A stretch of 5,804 nucleotides of DNA, taken from assembly GCA_947575935.1 (NCBI GenBank), contig CANPPM010000186.1, positions 1 to 5,804 of the forward strand, in the 5' to 3' direction. The position numbers were made by a program, and so were the translations under genes. Below are positions 1 through 5,239 of the stretch, in pieces; positions within the stretch are counted from its first letter, which is position 1, and every line of letters begins with the position of its first letter. Under the pieces are notes generated by a model. The model worked only from the letters and a program-made list of their open reading frames with translations. It searched no databases and was not told the DNA's origin. The stretch is from an uncultured Butyricicoccus sp. (lineage in GTDB: Bacteria > Bacillota > Clostridia > Oscillospirales > Butyricicoccaceae).

Positions 1-66
1 AAAAGCCGCACTTGGATAAAAAGCATTTTCATGCAAAGCATGTACGGTTTGGTTTTGCCGGTTCAT
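1..66 (-). CDS. Possible 5' end of a gene running off the left edge
   Basis: An ATG at 66-64 opens a minus-strand frame that stays open for 22 codons to the window edge, 12 nt after the hemW stop codon. The translation begins MNRQNQTVHALHENAF, which I do not recognise; in particular it does not look like the start of HrcA, a common hemW neighbour in Firmicutes. There is no good ribosome binding site (only AGCAAG upstream), so it could be chance. A 5-bp inverted repeat (CATGC, 3-nt loop, GCATG, 30-42) lies within it; with only a distant T-run it is too weak to call a hemW terminator. Confidence 0.22.
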   Translation of the reverse strand, partial: MNRQNQTVHALHENAFYPSAAF

Positions 67-78
67 AAGTCTTGCTTG

Positions 79-1161
79 CTACACGAGAAGACAGATGATT
101 GCATTGGATACAAGAAAGCCGCGTTCGGTTAAACGGCATCCTGCTTCATCGCAGATTGTGAGGCCATGCGCCTGCAGCGGAAGCAGTGTGTGTTCGATCG
201 GAGAAAAATCACCAAACCGTTGTTCAAAGTCGGTGCGGCAGAGTCCTTCTGCAGTGCGCAGGCGCAGCATTATATATTCTGCGCGTGTATCGAAGCTGTT
301 TACAGGCTCCTCCAGAACGGGTATATTGCCACGGATGAATGCCTCTGTATCCTGTGGGTATGCAAATCGTTTTCCGTGGTAAAAGGAATGTGCCGCCGCG
401 CCTAAGCCAAGATATTCAGAAAAGTCCCAATATTTTGAATTGTGGCGTGCACGTTTCCCAGGACGGCAAAAATTTGAGATTTCGTAATGTTCAAAGCCTG
501 CGGCTGCCAGCATCCTGCATAGGGCGAGATAGGTTTCTGCCTGTTCGTCTTCTTCCGGCAAAATAGGATGGGCTCGAAATAGCGGTGTTCCCTCCTCAAG
601 CTTTAACCCATAACAGGAGAGGTGTGCAGGTTGGAATGCAAGCAGCTGCTCCGCCGATTCCAGCAGCATTGCAGTCGTTTGGCCGGGTAAACCGTACATC
701 AGGTCGAGGGCAAGATTATCAAAGCCGTATGACTGGGCCAATTTGATAGCGGACTGTGCCTGACAGTATGTGTGCCTCCGGCCAAGCAGACGAAGCTCGT
801 CCTCGTGTGCTGACTGCACGCCAATTGAGAGACGGTTGACCCCTGCAGTATGCAAAGCCTGTAAAAGTGGACGGTCTATGCTGTCCGGATTGCATTCGAC
901 GGTAATTTCGGTATGGTCTGCAAGTGTAAATTGTGTTCGGACAGCGTTCAAGATTTGGGCTAACCGTGAGCCGCCAAGCAGGGACGGTGTCCCGCCGCCG
1001 AAATAAATGGTATCAATTGTTTCGGATTGGCAGGCCTGAATTTTTTTGCACAGCGCTGCGGTATAAGCATCCATCTGGGCGACCGAGGTTGGGGATGAAT
1101 AAAAACTGCAGTAACTGCATTTTGCAGCGCAAAAGGGAATGTGAAAATAAAGCCCGAGCAT
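79..1161 (-). CDS. hemW: HemW, radical SAM heme chaperone (HemN-like, not a coproporphyrinogen oxidase)
   Basis: The product is a 360-aa cytoplasmic radical SAM protein. The N-terminus has the family cluster motif CxxxCxxC (Cys11, Cys15, Cys18), which would bind a [4Fe-4S] cluster with SAM. It is followed by GGGTPS (55-60), ECNPDS (89-94), NRLSIGVQS (109-117) and a YGLPGQT segment, all typical of the HemN/HemW barrel. The C-terminal part carries HYEISNF, RHNSKYW and a HemN_C-like region ending in LTERGFLVSN. HemW proteins bind heme and insert it into target hemoproteins; they are often misannotated as oxygen-independent coproporphyrinogen III oxidase. The ATG at 1161-1159 is chosen because homology begins there (LGLYFHIPFC) and an AGAGG site lies just upstream; the reading frame continues upstream only inside lepA. 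The start is 7 nt after the lepA stop, so translational coupling is likely. At 360 aa it is slightly shorter than the usual 375-380, but the C-terminal motif is complete. Confidence 0.95.
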   Translation of the reverse strand: MLGLYFHIPFCAAKCSYCSFYSSPTSVAQMDAYTAALCKKIQACQSETIDTIYFGGGTPSLLGGSRLAQILNAVRTQFTLADHTEITVECNPDSIDRPLLQALHTAGVNRLSIGVQSAHEDELRLLGRRHTYCQAQSAIKLAQSYGFDNLALDLMYGLPGQTTAMLLESAEQLLAFQPAHLSCYGLKLEEGTPLFRAHPILPEEDEQAETYLALCRMLAAAGFEHYEISNFCRPGKRARHNSKYWDFSEYLGLGAAAHSFYHGKRFAYPQDTEAFIRGNIPVLEEPVNSFDTRAEYIMLRLRTAEGLCRTDFEQRFGDFSPIEHTLLPLQAHGLTICDEAGCRLTERGFLVSNAIICLLV

Positions 1162-1168
1162 AGTGCCT

Positions 1169-2977
1169 CTATTCTTCGTCCAGCTTGAGGACGGCCATAA
1201 ATGCCTCGGTTGGAAGCTGGACAGTCCCGAGGGTGCGCATTTTCTTTTTGCCTTCTTTTTGTTTTTCCAAAAGCTTTTTTTTGCGGGTGATATCGCCGCC
1301 ATAGCATTTGGCAAGAACATCCTTGCGCATCGCCTTGACCGTTTCACGGGCAATGATTTTGCCGCCGATGGCTGCCTGTACAGGCACTTCAAATAATTGG
1401 CGTGGGATGTTCTCTTTCAGTTTTTCACAGATACGACGAGCCCGGCCATAGGCCTTTTCCCGGTGGACAATAAAAGAGAGTGCGTCCACTTGGTCGCCGT
1501 TCAGCAGCAAATCAACCTTGACAAGATCGCTGGGGCGGTAGTCGCAGAATTCGTAGTCAAGTGAGGCGTAGCCCTTGGTACGTGCTTTCAAAGCGTCAAA
1601 GAAGTCATAGATAATTTCGTTGATCGGCATTTCATAATGCAGTTCGACCAGCGTGCTGTCTAGATATTTCATGTCCTTAAAGACGCTGCGGCGTTCCTGA
1701 CACATGGGCATGATATTCCCGACGTATTCCTGTGGGGTAATGATGGCGGCTTTCACAAAAGGTTCGTGTGCTTCTGCGATCTGACCTGGGTCGGGATAGT
1801 CATGCGGATTGTCAATGGAGAGTTCGGCGCCATCAGTCTTTATAATTTTATAGACCACGGAGGGCAGTGTTGTAACCAAATCGAGATCAAATTCACGTTC
1901 CAGCCGCTCTTGGATAATTTCCATGTGCAGCATACCCAAAAAGCCGCAGCGGAAGCCAAAGCCGAGCGCAATGGAGGATTCTGGCTCGAAAGAGAGCGCA
2001 GCATCGTTGAGCTGCAGTTTTTCAAGTGCGTCACGGAGGTCAGGATATTTGGAGCCGTCCTCTGTGTAGATGCCGCAGTATACCATTGCCTGCGCCCTGC
2101 GATAACCGGGGAGCGGTTCGGCTGCGGGGCGGGCGGCTTCGGTAACAGTGTCGCCGACACGGGTATCAGAAACGTTCTTTATAGAAGCGGTGAAATAACC
2201 GACTTCGCCTGCAGAAAGATTGTCTGTGGGCAACAGCCCAAGCGGCTGCATCACACCGCATTCGATCACTTGAAATTCGGCGCCGGTTGCCATCATTTTG
2301 ACGCGCGTACCGGGTTTGATACGGCCGTCCATCAGGCGCATATAAACGATTACACCTTTATAGGGGTCATACTGACTGTCAAAGATGAGGGCGCGCAGCG
2401 GCGCATCAGGATTCCCTTTGGGGGCGGGGATGTCACTGATGATGCGTTCAAGCACTGCATGGATGTTGGTGCCGAGCTTTGCAGAAATTTCGGGGGAATC
2501 CATTGCAGGGATGCCGATGATGTCCTCGATTTCCTGTTTGGCGTGCAGCGGTTCGGCAGCGGGAAGATCGATTTTATTGATAACTGGTACGACCTCAAGA
2601 TCATGCTCCAGTGCGAGGTACGTGTTGCCGAGCGTTTGCGCTTCAATCCCTTGCGCGGCGTCGACGACAAGGAGTGCGCCCTCACAGGCAGCCAGTGACC
2701 TTGAGACTTCATAATTAAAGTCGACATGGCCTGGGGTGTCGATCAAATTCAGATGATAGATTTCCCCATCATCTGCATGATATTCCATGGAGACTGCGCG
2801 TGCCTTGATTGTGATGCCGCGCTCACGCTCAAGATCCATGTTGTCAAGCAGTTGTTCTTCCATTTCTCGCTGTGCAACTGCTTCGCACTGTTCGAGAATA
2901 CGGTCAGCGAGGGTGGATTTACCGTGGTCGATATGTGCGATGATTGAAAAATTGCGGATATTTGTTTGTTTATTCAC
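1169..2977 (-). CDS. lepA: Elongation factor 4 (LepA), ribosome-associated GTPase
   Basis: The product is 602 aa, the normal length for LepA/EF4, a translational GTPase that binds the ribosome and remodels or back-translocates stalled complexes. The GTPase domain is intact: G1 AHIDHGKS (14-21), switch motif RGITI (53-57), G3 DTPGH (80-84) and G4 NKID (134-137). Domain 2, the EF-G-like domains and the LepA-specific C-terminal domain follow, including CYGGDITRKKKLLEKQKEGK (558-577) and the terminal EAFMAVLKLDEE. The start is taken as GTG at 2977-2975: AAGGAG lies 9 nt upstream, and the protein then begins MNKQTNIRNFSIIAHIDHGK, as expected for the family. The frame is open further upstream to about 3118, but that part encodes nothing LepA-like and contains the promoter. 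lepA is first in an operon with hemW. No key residue is missing. Confidence 0.98.
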   Translation of the reverse strand: MNKQTNIRNFSIIAHIDHGKSTLADRILEQCEAVAQREMEEQLLDNMDLERERGITIKARAVSMEYHADDGEIYHLNLIDTPGHVDFNYEVSRSLAACEGALLVVDAAQGIEAQTLGNTYLALEHDLEVVPVINKIDLPAAEPLHAKQEIEDIIGIPAMDSPEISAKLGTNIHAVLERIISDIPAPKGNPDAPLRALIFDSQYDPYKGVIVYMRLMDGRIKPGTRVKMMATGAEFQVIECGVMQPLGLLPTDNLSAGEVGYFTASIKNVSDTRVGDTVTEAARPAAEPLPGYRRAQAMVYCGIYTEDGSKYPDLRDALEKLQLNDAALSFEPESSIALGFGFRCGFLGMLHMEIIQERLEREFDLDLVTTLPSVVYKIIKTDGAELSIDNPHDYPDPGQIAEAHEPFVKAAIITPQEYVGNIMPMCQERRSVFKDMKYLDSTLVELHYEMPINEIIYDFFDALKARTKGYASLDYEFCDYRPSDLVKVDLLLNGDQVDALSFIVHREKAYGRARRICEKLKENIPRQLFEVPVQAAIGGKIIARETVKAMRKDVLAKCYGGDITRKKKLLEKQKEGKKKMRTLGTVQLPTEAFMAVLKLDEE

Positions 2978-2986
2978 GTTTTGATG

Positions 2987-2992
2987 CTCCTT
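2987..2992 (-). promoter_or_regulatory. lepA ribosome binding site fixing a GTG start
   Basis: AAGGAG on the minus strand lies 9 nt before GTG at 2977-2975. No in-frame ATG sits at a suitable distance, so this site decides the start. Confidence 0.8.
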
Positions 2993-3008
2993 GTGAAAGG
3001 GGAATGGC

Positions 3009-3030
3009 GCCGCTATGCGATTACAGCGGC
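3009..3030 (-). promoter_or_regulatory. Hairpin in the lepA 5' leader
   Basis: A perfect 6-bp GC-rich stem (GCCGCT with AGCGGC, arms 3025-3030 and 3009-3014) encloses a 10-nt loop. It lies about 17 nt upstream of the lepA ribosome binding site and within the predicted leader transcript. There is no T-run after it, so it is not an intrinsic terminator. It may stabilise the mRNA or affect translation initiation; no known riboswitch is recognised. Confidence 0.5.
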
Positions 3031-3089
3031 CAACAAATAGAAAGTATTGTATCCCTGCAGGATGGTTGGAATGGCAGTGGTTTGCGGCT

Positions 3090-3118
3090 ATTATATCATA
3101 ATTAGAAGAGACCGGCAA
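3090..3118 (-). promoter_or_regulatory. lepA-hemW promoter (extended -10, sigma-A type)
   Basis: On the minus strand, TTGCCG (3118-3113) is followed by a 17-nt spacer and a perfect TATAAT (3095-3090). TGA immediately precedes the -10 box, giving the extended TGn element common in Firmicutes. Transcription would start near 3083, leaving a leader of about 105 nt before lepA. It lies downstream of the degV terminator, so lepA-hemW is probably transcribed independently of degV. Confidence 0.82.
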
Positions 3119-3150
3119 GGCGGATATCCTTGAAAGAAAGAAAAAAGTTA

Positions 3151-3193
3151 AAACAAAAAATCAGCCGGTCCGCTGCCATTGTGGCGGGCCGGC
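3151..3193 (-). terminator. Intrinsic terminator after degV
   Basis: On the minus strand, GCCGGCCCGC (3193-3184) pairs with GCGGACCGGC (3173-3164) with one mismatch around a 10-nt loop. After 3 nt it is followed by TTTTTT (3160-3155) and more T-rich sequence. It starts 22 nt after the degV stop codon. The T-rich tail exists only on the minus strand, which sets the direction. Confidence 0.85.
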
Positions 3194-3215
3194 AAATATA
3201 GCGGATGGCAAAGGG

Positions 3216-4085
3216 CTACCAGCGGGGAGACTTTTCTTCAAAGGCAAGTCCGATTGCGCCGGGGCCTGCATAGGTACCGATGATAGCGCCTGCTGCATGT
3301 ATGCGGATTTTGATATCTTTGACCAGCGCTTTCAGTTCAGCAGACAGTGCCAAAGCGGCGGCCGGAGCGTCTGCATGCACAATAATGACCTCATGAAGGT
3401 TTGCGGCAGTATCTATGAATTTTTGCACTAACTTTGCGGTTGCTTGTTTATAACCGCGGCATTTTGCGATATCAGTCGGCGCGCCTTCCAGAAAGGTCAA
3501 GAGGGGTTTAATGCCCAGCAGTTGACCAAATACCGCACTGATATTTCCAATTCGTCCGCCCTTTCGTACATATTCAAGGGTATCAAGCAGGAAATAAAGC
3601 GCAGTTGTGCGCTGCATTTCGTGCAGCCTTCCGAGAATTTCGTCGATGCCGCATCCGCTGCGGACCATATCGCATGCGGTTTCTGCAATCAGGCCGATTG
3701 CTGCCGATGCATTGCAGGAATCAATGACATGGATTTCTGGGGAGAACCCCTGTTCCTTTAGAAGATTTGCCGCCAGCTGTGCAGAGCGTACCGTACCGGA
3801 AGAAACGCCGGTTACGGTGATGCAGATGATATGTTTTGCGTTTGTATATTTTTCAAAAACGCGCATAAAGGCCTCGGGTGAGGGTTGGGAAGTTTTGGGG
3901 AGTCCATCCATTTTAGCGAGTCGCTTGTAAAACTGTGCGGGTGACAGTTCAAGCCCGTCGAGCAGGGTTTCGCTGCCGAAGGTGACGGTTAAAGGTACCA
4001 TTGAAAAGCCGGCTGCTTCTGCCTGGTCGGCAGAATAGTCGCAGCTGGTGTCGCTGATCACAACAATATCAGAGTTGAGCGGCAT
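3216..4085 (-). CDS. DegV family protein (FakB-like fatty-acid-binding protein)
   Basis: The product is 289 aa, full length for DegV (about 280). Family motifs appear in order: DIVVISDTSCDYS near the N-terminus (6-18), TSQPSP (65-70), VSSGTVRSA (94-102), IDSCNASAAIG (121-131), DTLEYVRKGGRI (168-179) and IGTYAGPGAIG (269-279). DegV proteins bind one long-chain fatty acid. Those called FakB present it to the kinase FakA, which makes acyl-phosphate for phospholipid synthesis. FakA is not in this window, so the specific role is inferred. The last motif has Tyr272 where most members have His (GTHxGPG). The start is ATG 4085-4083, with GAGGTG 6 nt upstream. An in-frame GTG at 4094 would add MRF, but it lies inside that ribosome binding site and is unlikely. 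No convincing promoter of its own was found. Its terminator follows directly. The upstream gene encodes a FabT-like regulator. Confidence 0.93.
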   Translation of the reverse strand: MPLNSDIVVISDTSCDYSADQAEAAGFSMVPLTVTFGSETLLDGLELSPAQFYKRLAKMDGLPKTSQPSPEAFMRVFEKYTNAKHIICITVTGVSSGTVRSAQLAANLLKEQGFSPEIHVIDSCNASAAIGLIAETACDMVRSGCGIDEILGRLHEMQRTTALYFLLDTLEYVRKGGRIGNISAVFGQLLGIKPLLTFLEGAPTDIAKCRGYKQATAKLVQKFIDTAANLHEVIIVHADAPAAALALSAELKALVKDIKIRIHAAGAIIGTYAGPGAIGLAFEEKSPRW

Positions 4086-4091
4086 AAAGCG

Positions 4092-4097
4092 CACCTC
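4092..4097 (-). promoter_or_regulatory. degV ribosome binding site that excludes the upstream GTG
   Basis: GAGGTG on the minus strand lies 6 nt before the ATG at 4085-4083. The in-frame GTG (4094-4092) is the last three bases of this site, so it cannot use it for initiation. Confidence 0.75.
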
Positions 4098-4102
4098 ATT
4101 TC

Positions 4103-4112
4103 AAAATATTTT
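4103..4112. repeat. AT-rich palindrome just upstream of degV
   Basis: AAAATATTTT is a perfect 10-bp palindrome, about 6 nt upstream of the degV ribosome binding site. It could be an operator within the leader, but short AT palindromes also arise by chance. Confidence 0.25.
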
Positions 4113-4180
4113 CGCTAGATATTGGAATAGGCACTGATTTGAAACATGGAATTAGGACCAAAGGTGGAGAAACGTGAGGC

Positions 4181-4210
4181 TTGGTATAGCCAATTTGATT
4201 TTGATATAAT
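4181..4210 (+). promoter_or_regulatory. Plus-strand promoter-like sequence in the degV-marR gap
   Basis: TTGGTA (4181-4186), an 18-nt spacer and a perfect TATAAT (4205-4210) point rightward, away from degV and into the 3' end of marR. Transcription would start near 4217. No normal-sized plus-strand gene follows, so a short or antisense RNA, a decayed gene or chance are all possible. Confidence 0.35.
4194..4205. repeat. Tandem TTTGAT repeat (FabT-box-like half-sites) upstream of degV
   Basis: TTTGAT occurs twice head to tail. The sequence around the left copy (AATTTGATT) matches one half of the FabT operator consensus as I recall it (ANTTTGATTATCAAATT), but the right half is poor. The same hexamer occurs at 4788-4793 over the marR start region. 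It overlaps the plus-strand -10 box. Its role as an operator for degV is inference. Confidence 0.3.
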
Positions 4211-4245
4211 TAAGATGAGAGGTATGTAAGGGGAATTGAAAAAGC

Positions 4246-4287
4246 ATGAAATCAAAAGAATCACTCTTTGAACGTATGGAACATTAA
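4246..4287 (+). other. 13-codon ORF, possibly a gene remnant or leader peptide
   Basis: ATG at 4246 opens MKSKESLFERMEH and stops at TAA 4285-4287. AAGGGG lies 12 nt upstream, which is rather far, and a promoter-like sequence precedes it at 4181-4210. From memory, the SLFERM start resembles the N-terminus of TnpV-type proteins of clostridial transposons (MKSLFE-M-GGTY). A decayed fragment is therefore one reading and chance is another. It could also be a short regulatory peptide, but nothing sensible follows on the plus strand. Confidence 0.2.
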
Positions 4288-4312
4288 AAAACAGATGCTG
4301 GAGGGAGAGCAT
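4286..4312 (-). terminator. Weak terminator-like hairpin after marR
   Basis: On the minus strand, ATGCT (4312-4308) pairs with AGCAT (4299-4295) around an 8-nt loop. After 3 nt it is followed by TTTTTT (4291-4286). It begins 6 nt after the marR stop codon. The 5-bp stem is weak, so partial read-through into degV is plausible. Confidence 0.45.
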
Positions 4313-4318
4313 TGAAAC

Positions 4319-4762
4319 TTATAGAATGGTGCAGTCCTCAAAAAAGCGTTGAAGCTTGACCAGGCTGGTTCCGAGAATTGAGGCTTCTTCAGGGGTTAGG
4401 ACCTCCATTACTGCATGGATCATACGGTCGTGAAAGGATTGATGGTATTCATAGGCTGCCTGTCCGCGTGGGGTCAAGCTAACATTGACTACCCGTTTGT
4501 CCGAGGTATTGCGGGTGCGGGTGATCAGCCCTTTGGCTTCCAGCTTATCACATGCAACGGTAAGGGTAGCCAGTGTGATGCTCAGCGACTTTGCAATGGA
4601 TGACATGCGGCTTCCTGGTGATTCTCCAATTTTTTCTAAAATGTGAATTTCAGTAACTGAAATTTCATTCCCAAGCCCTGCAGCCAGGGCGCGTTCCTCG
4701 ATCTTGTTGATGCGCCCCCAGATTTCTACAAGAAAAGTATTCAGCTGGTCGTAGACCTCCAT
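4319..4762 (-). CDS. MarR family transcriptional regulator, FabT-like
   Basis: The product is a 147-aa winged helix-turn-helix repressor that would act as a dimer on DNA. The N-terminal dimerisation helix (about 1-30) is followed by EISVTEIHILEKIG (33-46), the HTH (about 52-76: RMSSIAKSLSITLATLTVACDKL) and a wing with the MarR-type DKR motif (88-90) in RVVNVSLTPRG. The stretch after the wing, including YHQSFH (106-111), and the N-terminal layout resemble FabT, the fatty-acid-synthesis repressor of streptococci and other Firmicutes. FabT genes usually adjoin fabH and other fab genes, which are absent here, so the assignment is by similarity only. The start is ATG 4762-4760, 10 nt after GAAAGGA. 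The in-frame GTG at 4771 would add MRT but lies only 1 nt from that site. It has its own promoter with an operator-like dyad over the start point, suggesting autoregulation. It lies 233 nt upstream of degV, in the same direction. Confidence 0.92.
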   Translation of the reverse strand: MEVYDQLNTFLVEIWGRINKIEERALAAGLGNEISVTEIHILEKIGESPGSRMSSIAKSLSITLATLTVACDKLEAKGLITRTRNTSDKRVVNVSLTPRGQAAYEYHQSFHDRMIHAVMEVLTPEEASILGTSLVKLQRFFEDCTIL

Positions 4763-4772
4763 AGTACGCACA

Positions 4773-4779
4773 TCCTTTC
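4773..4779 (-). promoter_or_regulatory. marR ribosome binding site favouring the internal ATG
   Basis: GAAAGGA on the minus strand is 10 nt before ATG 4762-4760 but only 1 nt before GTG 4771-4769. The ATG is therefore the likelier start, although the spacing is slightly long. Confidence 0.6.
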
Positions 4780-4787
4780 ACAAGATA

Positions 4788-4801
4788 TTTGATAAGTCTA
4801 A
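4788..4801. promoter_or_regulatory. Operator-like imperfect dyad over the marR start point
   Basis: TTTGA (4788-4792) and TCTAA (4797-4801) form an inverted repeat matching at 4 of 5 pairs around a 4-nt spacer. It begins 3 nt downstream of the marR -10 box and covers the expected start point, the usual place for MarR autorepression. It resembles a degenerate FabT box (TTTGA-N3-TCAAA), but the spacer is one base longer. Confidence 0.45.
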
Positions 4802-4804
4802 CTA

Positions 4805-4833
4805 AGTATAACACAACCAGCGTAATTCGACAA
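4805..4833 (-). promoter_or_regulatory. marR promoter (sigma-A type)
   Basis: On the minus strand, TTGTCG (4833-4828), a spacer of exactly 17 nt and TATACT (4810-4805, 5 of 6 consensus bases) form a good promoter. The start point would be near 4798, giving a leader of about 36 nt before the marR ATG. Confidence 0.8.
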
Positions 4834-4841
4834 GGCTTATC

Positions 4842-4858
4842 CTGCAAAATTTTTGCAG
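4842..4858. repeat. Perfect 17-bp dyad in the divergent marR/91-aa ORF region
   Basis: CTGCAAAATTTTTGCAG is an 8-bp perfect inverted repeat around one base. It lies 8 nt upstream of the marR -35 box and about 63 nt upstream of the plus-strand ORF at 4922. There is no GC-rich stem with a T-run beyond the dyad, and the centre leaves no room for an RNA loop, so a protein-binding site is more likely than a terminator. Confidence 0.5.
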
Positions 4859-4921
4859 TCCGGCGGTGTTCTATCTTGTCCGCAGGGTGCATATTTATAA
4901 GCAGGACCAACGGAAGGGCGG

Positions 4922-5197
4922 ATGGAGCACGATAGCAAGGAACCTGTTTGCACACCGGTATCTATTGAAGATCAAACAGGCTGTTCTGAATATGTTGATT
5001 ATTTCGGGAGGACGCTGCGCCGCCTGCAGGTTGTTTGCAGGGGAAGGGTTCTTTCACAGTCCGCACGGTCGATGATCAGCATTTCTGATGCTTGCTATAA
5101 AATCTGTATGGATGGGCGGCAATGGCGGATATTTGGATCGTTCCGCATGGCTGCAGACGGTCTTTACATACTGGTTCAAAGCGCTGGGGAAAGGTAG
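4922..5197 (+). CDS. Hypothetical protein, 91 aa, upstream of the DUF4830 gene
   Basis: I do not recognise this protein. The frame is supported by a GGAAGGG ribosome binding site (4912-4918) 3 nt before the ATG (a little close), its position between the divergent promoter region and the next gene, and codon use that looks ordinary. The product is soluble, with no signal peptide or membrane segment. It has five cysteines (9, 21, 39, 59, 63) and a basic middle part (FGRTLRRLQVVCRGRV, 28-43). The second half alternates polar and hydrophobic residues (MISISDACYKICMDG, QWRIFGSF, GLYILVQSAGE), suggesting beta strands. A distant likeness to small YabP/YqfC-type beta proteins crossed my mind, but I cannot support it. 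The stop is 42 nt before the DUF4830 start, consistent with one operon. A promoter is not clear: TTGTCC (4876-4881) and TATAAG (4896-4901) are only 14 nt apart. It could be a spurious ORF. Confidence 0.5.
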   Translation: MEHDSKEPVCTPVSIEDQTGCSEYVDYFGRTLRRLQVVCRGRVLSQSARSMISISDACYKICMDGRQWRIFGSFRMAADGLYILVQSAGER

Positions 5198-5239
5198 CGG
5201 TCGTTCCGTCGGTGAGACAGCTGAACGGAGGGAACAAAA

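Noticed and set aside
30..42. CATGC-AAA-GCATG inverted repeat as a hemW terminator
   Set aside because: The stem is only 5 bp and AT-balanced, and the nearest T-run on the minus strand is several bases away. It does not meet the normal pattern of an intrinsic terminator.
960..1307. 115-codon minus-strand frame overlapping lepA and hemW
   Set aside because: It is an out-of-frame shadow spanning the lepA 3' end and the hemW 5' end, both of which are clear genes.
1766..2698. 310-codon open frame on the plus strand
   Set aside because: It is entirely antisense to the intact lepA gene, has no ribosome binding site and shows no family motif. It is a shadow of the lepA codon pattern.
4115..4312. 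65-codon minus-strand frame in the degV-marR gap
   Set aside because: Its start lies in the marR terminator-like hairpin, it has no good ribosome binding site, and the hydrophobic, Phe/Ser/Ile-rich translation looks like translated AT-rich spacer.
4842..4858. The 17-bp dyad as a bidirectional terminator
   Set aside because: There is room for only one unpaired base, the stem is AT-rich, and no separate T-run follows. It also lies upstream of both flanking genes, where a terminator would have no purpose.
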